Positions 12,390-37,567 of a stretch of 64,000 bases of DNA are shown piece by piece; the stretch's first letter is position 1; the number at the start of each line of letters is the position of its first letter. The position numbers and the translations under genes were made by a program. Source of the stretch: Paralichthys olivaceus (taxonomy: Eukaryota > Chordata > Actinopteri > Pleuronectiformes > Paralichthyidae); NCBI RefSeq assembly GCF_024713975.1, contig NC_091113.1, forward strand, positions 12,501 to 76,500, given 5' to 3'. The notes below the pieces were generated by a model. The model was not told the DNA's origin and made no database searches. It saw nothing but the letters and a program-made list of their open reading frames with translations.

Positions 12390-15300
12390 TCAAGATAAAG
12401 ATGTGATGTTGGATCGTCCACCAGGAGGCGCCACAATCTTCTGAGCAGAGCGACGAGGTATGTGGTCGTCAATCTGAGCTCCTGGAAGAGAAGAAGCGAT
12501 GCTGTTCATAACTCATCAATTATCATCCTCTTCTCCTTCACCTCTAGCACTTAACTGTAAATTAAATTTCCCTGAATGCACTTCAGGGTCAGTCGCTTTT
12601 GTTTGATCAGACTACTGATCCACATGCTGCAGACTTGTTCCCTCCTACCAGCTAGCGTGAATCCTGACTGGTGGAGGTTTCGGGGGGCAGTCTGGGTTTT
12701 CGGACAGACGGGCCCTCTGCTGGTCGGAGTGGGCGGGACTGATTTAGTCATGCTGATGACATCATGAACCGGACCATCATAGTTTCCTCGGGGAACTCCA
12801 CGAGTCTCTGCCATCTGAGACAAAGAGAGAAAAACTGAAAAAACTACCTGATGAATCAGTTGACTGATTGACCCATTCACTAGTTATCTGGTTAACCACC
12901 TGACCAGCTGCTAAGGTTGGTTAACTTGGTCAGTAGTTTCTTCTCATCCTTCATTTCTCGACCAACCAGCTGGTGCACGCAACCACTTGAGAATCACTGA
13001 GCTGTATACTTAGTTGTTTACCTTGCTGCGGGCTCTGATCCTCTTGTAGACAGCATCAGGGAAAGCCTTCCTGGGGATAAATCGTCCAGAACCTTCAATC
13101 ACGTTAAGTTTTCCATCCTCAATAACAACTCGACCTCCACTGATCACCACAGATGCCACGCCTCGAAACTCCAAACCTTCCAGGATGTTCACTTCCACTG
13201 TCTGTACACACAGGCAACATGTGAGGGAGGATCACTTCATCATGACTGATCATTATTGTCATTAGTTGATCGTACTGATATTGGTACCAGGTTGTGAGTC
13301 TTTGCAGAAACAGTTCGTGTCTCCTTCGGGTTCCATACGACAATGTCAGCATCAGAACCTACAGCGATGCGTCCTGAACACACAGATGCATCAGTAAGAG
13401 TTAAGTCAAGGTCTCATCCTGAATAAAAAGGTTTAAAGTAAGTAACAGTGAAAACAAAGATTCATTACCATCTCTAAATTGTAACTGACAAATGAAATAC
13501 CTTTTTTGGGATAAATATTGAAGAGTTTAGCTGCATTGGTGCTGGTAACTGCAACAAACTCATTTTCATCCATCTTCCCTGACGACTTTAGAGAGACAGA
13601 AGAACAAAATGCCAACACAATGTTCTCCTGGAGAAATCCTCTGAATACATTTCATAGATTCATGTCAAATGTTCCATGTTTGATGATTTGTTGGTTATGA
13701 GTGGAATTCAACCTGCATATAGGTCGGTATACGGGTCAGCTCAGGGTCAAAGGTCAAAGGTCAGATTATCTTACCACAGCTCTGTCCCAGACCACCGACA
13801 TCCTCTCCTCAATCCCATTGGTTCCCTCTGGAATCAAAGTGAAGTTGTCTTTTCCGATGGCTTTCTGAGCCGTAGAGAAACTGGCATGAGCACTGGAGGT
13901 CACCTGGAGGTCACCACTAACAACACAAAAACTTGTGTCAGGTTCACCTGCTGCATCTGGACTGTTGAGGTGGAAGGTGTCCACACTACCTCAGTGTTAC
14001 TGGCACACAAGTTGATGGTGTTGTTGATTGAGACACTTCACACTCCTCTTTAAAAACATTGTAAATAGAAAGATGTTTAAATCTAAAGAGAACCTTGATT
14101 ACTGATAATCAGGAAGAAGCTCAGATTGGCCTTCATCACTGTTTTTACTGAACCACCTTTTACTCTCAGGATGAATTTATAAGCTTTATAGGTTAAGTGT
14201 TAAATATGAAATCAGATAATTTTATCTTAATTACCAGACTACATACAACAGGTTTAGTTGTCCTTAACACTTTTATCTGATCATGTAGTTACTCAGATGT
14301 CCTCCAGCTCCACTGTGAGGAACCTTGAGTTATGTTCGACCAGGACATTTGACCAACATATAAAACAAGTCTCTAGGACAGCTTTCTTCCACCTGCACAA
14401 TATTATGAGCATGAGAAACATCTTGTCTCAGAAGGACGCTGAGAAACACGTCCATTTGTTCTCTAGACTAGATTACTGTAACTCTTTATTATCAGGGTGT
14501 CACAGGAAGACTGTAAAACGTCTCCAGTTGGTCCAAAGTGCTGCAGCAGAGTGCTGACAGGAACTAGAAGAAAAGATCATATTACTCCTGTCTGAGCTTC
14601 TCTACATTGGCTCCCTGTAAAATCCAGAATATGAAGATCCTGCTCCTCACATATAAAGCCCTTAACAATCAAGACCCCTCATATATCAAAGAGCTCATAA
14701 CACTGTATTCTCCAAATAGATCACTTCGAGGCAGATCAGGTTGAGTGATGCTAACCATCATACCCTAATCGTAACCCTAAAAAAAGGTGGAGTTTTACTC
14801 ACCACGCCAGCAGAGAAGTCAAGTACTGTGGAGTTGTGGGGTCAGGGTTGACGGGTGGGCTCATGACGAAGGCAGCAGCTGTGGCCCAGTCTTTGGACCA
14901 ATAGTGAGAGCCATCAGTGGCCAAACTGGCTGTAATCGGTTCCCCATAAACCACTATACCTGAGGGCAGAAAGAGGAGAAGACTTTATGTTCAACCCATG
15001 GAATAGGTTTTTGTGTGTCTCTGCTGGAGTTTCACTCCTTGGTGAGGCACCCGACCAAGAGCTATTCAAAGACGACAAATAAGAACCCATCTCTGCCTCT
15101 GCAACAACCATCTGGTGGCCTTGGTCCAAGAAGTAATATGGTACCACAGGTCTTAATCTTTTTCTTTGGGCCCTCACTGACAGGAAGTGATGTCATTCAG
15201 ACAGCGAGCAGACAAAGACCCAGACCTAGAAACGCTGAGCTCTGGCATTATAAAGTGGCCCTGGAATGAAGAACATAACATCTCTGGTGGGGAAGGAGAA

Positions 15301-15962
15301 ACAACTCGACTTAGGTGAGCTCATCTTTTATTCACTACATCAGGTCTGGAATTAAACTCCAGCAAACAGATTGTGCTCTTTAATCTTCTAGAAGATTAAA
15401 TCCTACAGACTACACTTTTGAATTTCAGCTCTGGCGGAGGTTTTCCTGCATCAGTGGAGGCTGAAGATACTGAGAAAAAAGTGCTTTGTGTTAAAGGCCT
15501 TGACTGGGTCTGCCCTGACTTTTGGCCAAAGGTCAGAGGTGACCAGAGAAACCAAGGGTTTGGCAGAGCTGGAAGAGTCAAGGTCAACTTTTCTCTTTCA
15601 TGTTGAAAAGTTCTGCAGGTTAAGGTCAGGATTAACTCCCACCTTGACCAGGTGTGGGTCATATTCATCCTGAGATGCTGAAATCTATAGAGCTCACAGA
15701 CCGATTTTTAAAAGATAACAGAAACTGTTCCAACCAAATCTGGATTAGAACGCAGGATGAAAAATAGACAAGGATGATGTCACCTTTCTTCCTGGATTTA
15801 GCGATGACATCAGCTGCAGATTTGCTCATGACCTTGGTAACGTAAAGTGGACAGTTGGCTTGTTTGGCAATGGTGATGGCTCGATAAACCGCCTCCGCCT
15901 CCACCTGAAACACAACACACACTCTCTCATGCCACCTGGTTGTATATAGGTATATACATACA

Positions 15963-16027
<65 letters not shown>

Positions 16028-17613
16028 CTCCTCAGGTTGAGATAAAACGTGTCCTTCTGGTCCAGTGATGCCGAAAGTGAGAAGCTTCTTCTGTTCCTGA
16101 AACACGACAGATCAGAGCAGTTTAAACACAATATAACATATATTTAAAAATAAATGGAAATGAACTGACAGTGCGAGTTCATCTGATTGGTCAGAATGTT
16201 ATTACCTCATCGATGATGTCACCATTTTCTGCATGGACCTGGGCAATGGCTCCAAGATCTCGGAGGACTCCGAACGCCTCGTAGAGCTGAAACCATGACA
16301 GAGGAAGATTCCGTCACATCAAGTAAACAACAACAAACAATTATATTATTATAATTATTAATACAATATTTTACCATAGACTATACTCTAATTAAAAATG
16401 TATTCAATAAAGATATCAAGTCTTAATCCACCTGAGAGTCGGAGCTGTGATATTTATCTTTATACGCCATGAAGAAGAGGAAGGAGTTCACACCTGCAAC
16501 ACAAATACACAACAGTAAACACACAACAGTAAATACATAACTGTACTAGTTCATTTAAGTTACCTCTGCCAAGGAGGTTATGTTTTCACCTCACGTTGTT
16601 TCTTCAACTAGTCAGTCAGTCAGTCAGTTAGAGTAAGAGTTGCCCTGAGAGGAAGGGTCAACGTCAAACTTTATAATATTTGTATAGAACATAAACTCAG
16701 TGTGTTAAGTTAGATAGTTAAGATAGTTTGTGTTGTTAATTAAATGAGTTCGATTTTTTCATCTTCCAGGTCATTTGATCTAATCCTCATGTTTTTCTAG
16801 TTGTGACTAAGAGTTGGTCAGTAAATGTCTGACTCATTAACCCATTAACTCTCTGACCTTTATCTTTGACGAGCGTCTCTAACTCCTCATAAAGTCCATC
16901 GTGCCAGCGAGTGATGTCCAGGTGAAGAGAGAAGTCACAACACGTCCTCTGCTCTGCCGTCTCCTTCCACTGATCAAACGCTGATAGTAAACTAGTGCCC
17001 GGCTCCACCAGCACATGGTCGACTGTGAACACAAACATCTGACTGTAGTAGAATCAATCAGTATTGATCAGTATTAATCAATACGTGCCTTGAGATAATG
17101 TTCATTATGGTTTGGAGCTATACAAACAAATTAAAATTGAATACTGATAACTGACTGATCGTGGTGGTTCCCCCGGATAATGCGGCTTTAGTTCCCTGGT
17201 AGAAGTCATCAGTCGGGTTCAGGCCTTTCTGTGGAGCGAGCAGATTGGTGTTGGCGTCAACGCCTCCGGGGATCACCAGCTGACCGTACGCATCCACCGT
17301 CCTCACGTCAGACGGGACAATCAGGTTCTCACCGATCTGTCTGATCAGGACACAGGAAGTGATGTCAGAGTCGGATCACAGCCACACATCCATCAATTTA
17401 ATTATTATTGATATGAAAACAGTTTACTTGATGGTTCCCTCCTCCACATAGACGTCAGCGTAGAATGACTGGTCGTCATTGACAACCTTTCCTCCTTTGA
17501 TGATCAAACGGTCGCCCTAAAAATCACAAAGGATTCTGGGTTAAAAGAGATCAGCGGTTCCCGAATATTACAAAGATAAAACAGCTGAGAGCAAACGAAA
17601 TGTATCTGAACTC

Positions 17614-17668
<55 letters not shown>

Positions 17669-18153
17669 GTTTTTTTGTTGTTTTTCCTGGAGAATCCTGT
17701 GCTTTTTAGCTTTTTATCTGAATTTAATGTTTTTTTTTATCACAGACAAAGTTCAGTTTTTATGTTAATGTTAATTTTTTGTGTCAGAAACGTGTAAATT
17801 CAGTTTCAAGATTTCAGATCTGTTGATGACGTTTCAGCTGTGTTGACGGTCACGTGTATTGAAACAGGTCAAAAGGGGGCGTGGTTCACCGAGATTTTTT
17901 TTTATCCTCAGTCAAAAGATGAAATAGACAAAGCTGAAATGTCCCACGTCACTGAACACACCGAACCGAGCCGAACCGAACCGAACTGAACCGGGACCAG
18001 AGTAGCTGCTGCAGACTGGACCGGGCTGGATGATTGACAGCTGGAGCTGCAGCATCCTCCCTCACCTCCGGTGACTCCGGTGACTATGGTTACTATGGAT
18101 ACTCCGGTTGGACCTACCGAGGACCTCGCGCTGCTCTTCTTGTTCTGGAACAT
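12390..18153 (-). CDS. dpysl4: dihydropyrimidinase-like 4 (CRMP3), short isoform
   Basis: CRMP-family homotetramer-forming cytosolic protein that binds tubulin and acts in semaphorin signalling and axon growth; not an active hydantoinase. Exons: 18153-18118, 17516-17428, 17340-17156, 17022-16858, 16493-16432, 16286-16206, 16096-16028, 15904-15784, 14959-14803, 13916-13775, 13585-13501, 13373-13288, 13201-13022, 12814-12649, 12481-12390. They total 572 codons with stop, 571 aa against 572 for human DPYSL4. The amidohydrolase-like fold runs from about residue 13 ([17 protein letters not shown]) to about 490. The tail has RNLHQSGF and ends [13 protein letters not shown], typical of the family. 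[22 protein letters not shown] sequence in exon 8 and IEERMSVVW in exon 10 favour DPYSL4 over DPYSL2/3. The first exon codes [12 protein letters not shown], as in CRMP short forms. The position corresponding to the metal-binding HxH reads DANTN, with no histidine. The exon 7 donor (GTTCTC) is the edge of a (CT)n microsatellite. The gene lies downstream of jakmip3 in the same orientation, as in human 10q26.3. Confidence 0.93.
13744..13763 (+). promoter_or_regulatory. three GGTCA half-sites in DR1 spacing
   Basis: GGGTCA, AGGTCA and AGGTCA lie at 13744, 13751 and 13758, each separated by a single A. This is a perfect triple DR1 arrangement in the dpysl4 intron next to the donor of the 13916-13775 exon. 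Binding by DR1-type nuclear receptors is possible but untested. Confidence 0.4.
14250..14765 (+). mobile_element. decayed LINE fragment (L2/Maui-like), reverse-transcriptase C-terminus
   Basis: Plus-strand translation shows the fish LINE block [16 protein letters not shown] followed by [12 protein letters not shown] and [11 protein letters not shown], typical of the region just after the reverse-transcriptase domain. In-frame stops follow. It lies in the dpysl4 intron 13917-14802, antisense to the gene, and has no splice sites of its own. Confidence 0.85.
15960..16025. repeat. (AT)n(AG)n microsatellite at a splice donor
   Basis: An AT run at about 15964-15994 is followed by an AG run at about 15995-16025. 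The AG run ends exactly at the dpysl4 donor, whose exon edge is 16028. Read on the minus strand, the intron begins GTTCTCTCTC and continues as (CT)n then (AT)n. Confidence 0.95.
17085..17142 (+). mobile_element. 3' tail of a SINE/L2-type element
   Basis: The string CCTTGAGATAATGTTCATTA followed by a TTTGG...CTATACAAA tail matches the 3' end shared by fish L2-type LINEs and dependent SINEs. A closely similar tail is at about 30210-30275. It lies in the short dpysl4 intron 17023-17155. Confidence 0.6.
17615..17665. repeat. (AT)n microsatellite
   Basis: A TA dinucleotide run with a single GT interruption lies in the dpysl4 intron 17517-18117. The rest of this intron has no recognised feature. 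Confidence 0.9.
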
Positions 18154-18243
18154 CCTGATCGATCCTGATCAATCCTGATCGATCTGTGATCAGCTGATTG
18201 ATGCGCTCGCGCGGCCACAGCCTGCTATTGTTTCCGTCTTCTC

Positions 18244-18251
18244 TGACGTCA
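18244..18251. promoter_or_regulatory. palindromic CRE (TGACGTCA) upstream of the dpysl4 short-isoform start
   Basis: A full CREB/ATF consensus lies about 90 bp upstream of the ATG at 18153, inside a locally CpG-richer patch (about 18190-18290). That position fits a proximal promoter for the short dpysl4 transcript. Function is inferred. Confidence 0.45.
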
Positions 18252-19195
18252 CGCTGCAGACAGTATACACACCCACTTCCGGTGTAGAGCTTCAAAATAA
18301 AATCTGCATTATGTACGCTGCATTGAACGTATTGAGGTAATTGAAATGTGTTTCTACCATAGACTGGTTTTTATACATGAACTGAAGTACGGACATGTTC
18401 CGGACATGTGACATGTTAGGACACGTAGTCTGTGTGGGGACTGATGCCCTTGAAAAGCCTGAATGATTTAAAAGAAAAATGAATTGATTTAATTAAGTAA
18501 TTATTGGAAATGGCTGAAATCTAATCTAAATAGGATAGAATAAATTATTTAATCTTCTAATGTTTGATTATAACCACACGATTTTATTTGTATGTAAATA
18601 ATGAGAGAACTTTAAGATAAATGTAGGTTTTATGATTTTGGAGTAAAGGTTTGTGTGCACTTCTCCAGCAAAAGTACTTAGTTACTTTGATCCTGTACTT
18701 AGTTACTTTGATCCATTGCTGGGGTCAGAGTTGGTTCTGGTCTGGAAGACGATGACAGAAACTTTATTCAGTGAGAACACGAAGCTTTTCATCTGACCTG
18801 GATTTCACAGCGTGATCAATGAAGCATAGTAAACAAGTTCAGCTCAGAGACGTTATGACCTCATTCTGTCTGAGTCACTTCGCTCCTCACTTAGCCAATC
18901 AGAAGACAGAACCACAGCCTCCACATCCGTTTACAGAGAAAATGATTTGAGTCTGATTTCTGTTGAAAACAAGAAACCCTAACCCCAACTTTACCTAAAC
19001 CTTGTCCAACCTTAACTAACATTAAATTTAACTAACCTTACCATAACCTAACCCTAACTAAAACTTGAGCTCAACTTTAACTTATCTTACCCTTAATGTA
19101 ACCTTATTTCATATAAATGTGCTTAGCTCACCACCAGGAGTCATTATACATCAACCTCAAATATAAAATATATATCTAATATATATATATATATT

Positions 19196-20206
19196 GGGGC
19201 TGTCACATGATTGATCACATTTTTAATCAGATTAATCACAGGGTAGCTATGGATTAATTGTGATTAATCCCCATTTGTAAATATGCCTGAAAAATCTCCA
19301 TTTTCTCTGTATATTGTTGTAAGAACAGAAAGATAACTGACAGAAGGTGGATTTATACATTTAACATTTGTTTTTTATTGATGACAAGTCCAAATGATGG
19401 TGTTATTAAGATTGAAATATAAAATCAAATCAAACTAAAACATATACCACACCATAATTCAATTTGGCTGTCTCTTTGCGATGCCTCTGAGCAAATATAG
19501 GATGATGTTATTTAGAAAAATTTTTTTAAATCAAACTAAAAGATAACCTTTATCCTAAACAATTGGAGCATGTTAGTCTTTGCTCTTTTTTAAATTTAAT
19601 ATAGGATGGTTGAATAAAACTTTTTTCTTTTCTTTTTTAAATCAAACAAAAAACCAAACCTTGTCATGGGCTCCTGAACGAGCAGCATTATTGTTCATTA
19701 TTACTGAACATATTGTTCATCCTTAAAAAGAATGAGTTCAAAGTTCAGCTCATGCAGGTGAAAATGAACTAGTTCATGTTCATTTTTTAGTGGGATGATT
19801 CAGATGAAAGACGTACGAACATGTATTTAGTTATGAATCAATGGCGTCGGATCTTGAATCTGTGTCGCTCCGTCATGTTAACACTGAGTCCTGCTGCTCA
19901 CGTCTCGTGTTGAACTGAGCACAAATGTTGACAAGTCATTTTTCATGATGTTTAAATGAGTCTCATAAACTCTGGAATCCAGAAAAACACTGAGTGACTT
20001 CATGTACTGATCAGGTCCTGATAACTATAGTGATGAGTGTTTATTAGTCAAAGTGAGGGCAGCTCAGAGAGGAGGAGGAAACAGAAACTCCAGCTCAACA
20101 CAAACAAACTGCAGCTTCTGCTCTGATCATTGATCAGCTGTGACCAGAGAAACACAAATTCCACAAATTAATAATCCCACGTTAACCTGTTAATTTTGAC
20201 AGCCCT
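19196..20206. mobile_element. non-autonomous DNA transposon (hAT-like), about 1.0 kb
   Basis: The left end starts GGGGCTGTCA and the right end finishes TGACAGCCCT, a 9-of-10 inverted match. Both ends continue into similar TTAATC/GTTAA-rich sequence. No transposase frame is visible. AT repeats on both sides hide any target-site duplication. It lies between the long-isoform and short-isoform first exons of dpysl4, so it is intronic in the long transcript. Confidence 0.6.
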
Positions 20207-20214
20207 AATATATA

Positions 20215-20440
20215 TGTATATATTCTTGATTACAACTCAAAGCTCTTTAAAGTACAATTTTGCCATTAACACATTCACACTGTCGGCTGTGTGCAGCACT
20301 TTTCTATGAAAACGCTGTCAGGGGTAATTGGTGGTTCAGTATCTTGCCCGTGGACACAAAATGGGGTGGACTGGGATTAAACCACCAACCATCTGTTTAG
20401 AGGAAAACCTGCTCTACCTACTGAACCACTGCCACCCTAT
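20215..20440 (-). mobile_element. tRNA-derived SINE remnant, antisense
   Basis: The plus strand reads CAGTATCTTGCCCGTGGACA, then GGGATTAAACCACCAACC, then CCTACTGAACCACTGCC. This is the reverse complement of the fish SINE head with tRNA box B and box A. It lies next to the hAT-like element in the dpysl4 long-transcript intron. Confidence 0.6.
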
Positions 20441-20461
20441 AAATAAATTCAAATTGTTGTA

Positions 20462-20465
<4 letters not shown>

Positions 20466-20523
<58 letters not shown>

Positions 20524-20535
20524 GTATAATATATA
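20466..20535. repeat. (AT)n microsatellite
   Basis: A nearly pure TA run of about 50 bp is followed by interrupted TATATG units, just downstream of the SINE remnant. Confidence 0.95.
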
Positions 20536-20724
20536 ATAAATATGTTGCTATGAATATGATATTAAATAAATACATAAAAAAGAATCCAATGTATCAGCTT
20601 TGCAGCTTTAAACCTTCATCTTTTACCTTTAAATACATTTAATACCTGTTGTCAAGATTCTGAATTATAGAAATAATTATTCACAAAAAAAAAAAAATCA
20701 TTATACAGAAGAGGTTATTTCAAC

Positions 20725-20997
20725 CTGTCTCCTGCTGTAGTTTTCTCGGGCGTGTCCAGAGGGAAACACCATCGTCTGACCTCGTCCACCTTCTCCTCCA
20801 TCATCTGTTCGGCTTTGGACTCGGCGTCGCTGCGTCTGCGGACTGAACGATTCAAAGTTGAGGGTTTTGTTCTCGAAAGCTCCTTCAACGCTGCAAAACA
20901 TCCCTCCATACTTCATCCGAGGACGAGGAGAGTCTGAACCGAGCCGAGAGAGAAGAGAACAGCAGTCGTCCTCTGGAGAAAACCTGCGCTCAGACAT
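20725..20997 (-). CDS. dpysl4: dpysl4 alternative first exon (CRMP long 'a' isoform N-terminus)
   Basis: A 91-codon exon starts MSERRFSPEDD and holds the block KYGGMFCSVEGAFENKTL, the hallmark of long CRMP isoforms (human CRMP1 long form has KYGGMFAAVEGAYENKTI). It ends ...YSRRQ at a GTTGAA donor in phase 0. It therefore joins in frame to the common exon at 17516 (GDRLIIKGG) and replaces the 12-codon short exon at 18153-18118. The predicted long protein is about 650 aa. An open frame continues upstream of this ATG, so a slightly longer N-terminus is possible; the chosen Met fits the family. Confidence 0.85.
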
Positions 20998-21565
20998 GAT
21001 GAACAGGTCTGATGTGAGACAATGAGAGGAAGACAATGAGAAGTGAAGAAGATGAGTAGGAGACAAAAAGGAGGTCATGGAAGAGGCAGGAAACTAAGAG
21101 GAACCAATCAGAGGCAAGAAAACACTGAATGACTGACTTCAGTCTAAGAGGGTCAAAAGTCATATATTATCTCTCAGGTGTTACTGCTCGACTGACTGAC
21201 ACCAGACTCACAGCTCCACCTACAGGTCAGATGATAGAAGACCAAACAGTTTCCTTACCCTACCCCCGACCCAGCGTTTCCTGTAAACGTTCAATCCGTC
21301 AGTCAGACGACGCTGTGGTCCCTCATCATATACTGGATTTTGGACAAAGTCTTTGACTGTCATCAAATGCAGAGTATGAAAATACACTTTTTAAAACTTT
21401 ATGTACATTTTCGAGAAAGCCTGTTACTTTAGCAACAAACCTTTATTTAAAAACTGTTAAAAATCAAATGAAATCATAATTAAGTTGAAAAAATTATTAT
21501 GACTCTCAATTTTTATTGAGTGAAAAAAATCACAGTGAACGACTCAAATGTTTCAGCTTCAGTGA

Positions 21566-21597
<32 letters not shown>

Positions 21598-23221
21598 ACA
21601 CAGGTCAGTGCTCATTACTGTAGATGTTCTGAAACTGAGGTTGTTTCAGTCTGAACTCTCACATTCACTTTGTCTCTCACACACACACACACACAAACAC
21701 ACAAACACAGTAATAATAAAGTGTGTGTCTATAAATTGGAGTTGTCATGTTTTAATCTGAAGTCACTTCCTGTTTAACAGGAATGAACCTGACAAACATT
21801 TCATGAACTCACTAGAAAAAAATTATAATATACTAATATTATAGATCTTTGTGTTTTTAAAGATCTTTCATTTTATTGATAAGTGATTCATTGATGAGGC
21901 CGTGTCACTGTGGGTTAGGTGAGGAAACACGTTGTGGCCTGAACGAGAAAATAAAGATGGTTCCACCAAACAAAAAACAAAACAAAAACATAGTTTATTG
22001 TTCAGTGTTTTAATGTGATCACAGAAAACTGCAGACTTGTCAGATGTTCAGACTCTCAGGATAAAAAAATATCATCTGGAATCAGAAAAGTTCAACAGCA
22101 GGATCCATTTTTTAAAACATGTTTTAATTCTGCTTCAGTTTAAAATCTGAGAAATATTCACATTTCCGTCGATTATTAGTTATTTACTTGTTTTTCTTTT
22201 TTCCACAACATTTAAAATGAAAATAACAAAAGTGAAACATGAAAAAAACCAGGATCTTTTTTTTTACTAAAAATCAATATGATTTGAAAATAATGTAAGG
22301 TTTGAATACTACAGACTAAAATGACTTTCTCCATCATATAATTTAATATAATATAATAGCGGTGTGAAGCGCAGACATACTCGTGAACAGTTCATGTGTG
22401 AAACATCGTGTTAAATCCAAGTGATAAAAACCTGTTTTTAGCACTGATCAGAATAATACTATTCAATAATATTATCATTGATACTGTTCGGAATCATTTT
22501 TTTCAACAGCTTCATCTTCCAGTTCATTTTCTCCACAAGTGCTGAAACTATGTGATGGTTACACATTGTCCCCTCAGATCCATGCGTGGATTTACACAAT
22601 GCTCCAGTCTGCAGGTGGAACAGCCAATCAGAACAAAGTTTAATTCACTTGCATTAGTTTTCCATCATGTTTCTTCTCAACACGTCAGAGTTCTGACTCG
22701 TTCATTAACAGTTAACTAACAACAACGTCAACACTGAGGTCAACCAGCTGAGTGAACTGAACTAGCTAGAGATGTTTCCAGTTGGTTAGTGTTTGAGAAC
22801 AGCTGGTTCAACCTGCTCGGACAGGAGGCAGGTTTAGTTAAAAACAGACTGAATAAATAGTTCAGTCCAGCACCATGTTAATCCAGTGACTCACTGACGC
22901 CACCTTGTGTATGTCAGCTGTACATCAGGTCAACAATAGCTAACAGTAAACCATTCTCTTCATCAGACGCAGCACAGTGGAATTCTGGGAGGATGTTATG
23001 GTGTAGTCAGGTGACAGCTCGACTCTGATCTGATTGGCTGAGGAGTGGGGGCAGGCCAATGTGCCTCTGTCAGTGAGCTGCTGGTTCCAAACCCTGGATC
23101 CTTGTTGTTGATTAAAACCTCTGAGAAAAAAGCTGACTACAGACATGAACACAGACATGAACATGTTAACACGTTACACGTTACATATATATATATATAT
23201 ATTCATATAATATATATATTT

Positions 23222-23265
<44 letters not shown>

Positions 23266-24114
23266 CATGTGTTTGTTCAACTTTTCATTTTATCTGTTAG
23301 TTTTAGTTTCACATTGTAATTTAGGGACTAAAGCATTTTGTCTGACATACGTACGTCCTGTCGTCACCACCTACGTGGGCGTCGCCTACCTATACGTGAC
23401 TCTGATTGGTTTGTAGATGGCGTCTGACGTGGGCGTGTTGTCAGTTGAGGGGGTAGTAGTTTTTCTCTTTAAATGCAGGAAATGAATGAAGCCCTTCATG
23501 TGGTTGCCATGGTAACATGATGATGGTATTACTAGCAGCATCAGCACCTTCAGGCACAGTAAATGCAGTACTACAGTACTCCACAGTACTACAGTATTAT
23601 AATACTACAGTACTCCACACTAGTTCAAATGCACCAAATTAACATCCTTGTGGTTCAAACACTTTATCGTCGGAGGTGAAGACTGCAGCTGCGTCCTCTT
23701 CTTCTTCTATGGTTTAATGTGTCTCTACTTCCTGTGATTGGTCCAAAAGTCCAAACTATCCAACAAAGTGTTTTCACTGTGAACCAACAGAACCAGGTTC
23801 AGTTTGAGCCAGACCCAGAACTCCTCTTCTGGTCGGACTACACTTTAGTTCAATAAAATTTTCTTTGAATATCGCCAACTCATGGCATCATTTTCTGGCA
23901 CTTTACCTGTTCAGGTCGAGACCTTGAAATATGAGTTAATCCCAACTGTTTCTACAATGTTGGTGAGTTGGTCTAGACCATGTCTGAGGAACCTTTCACA
24001 CCTGATATTTAGTTTCAGACTAAACTGAAGAGTCTGACGGTGTGAAACAAACAAGGTGTGAACGAGTCCTGTCTATAATCAATAAAATGTTAGAAATCAT
24101 GGACTCACCAGCTG
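20998..24114. other. intergenic region dpysl4-jakmip3, including the jakmip3 3'UTR
   Basis: No coding exon was recognised. It contains (CA)n at 21570-21602 and 21679-21710, (AT)n at 23186-23262 and short ACTACAGT repeats at 23565-23620. The dpysl4 long-isoform promoter should lie just above 20997. The minus-strand sequence below 24115 should hold the jakmip3 3'UTR. Short open frames on both strands lack recognisable similarity. Confidence 0.5.
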
Positions 24115-37567
<13,453 letters not shown>

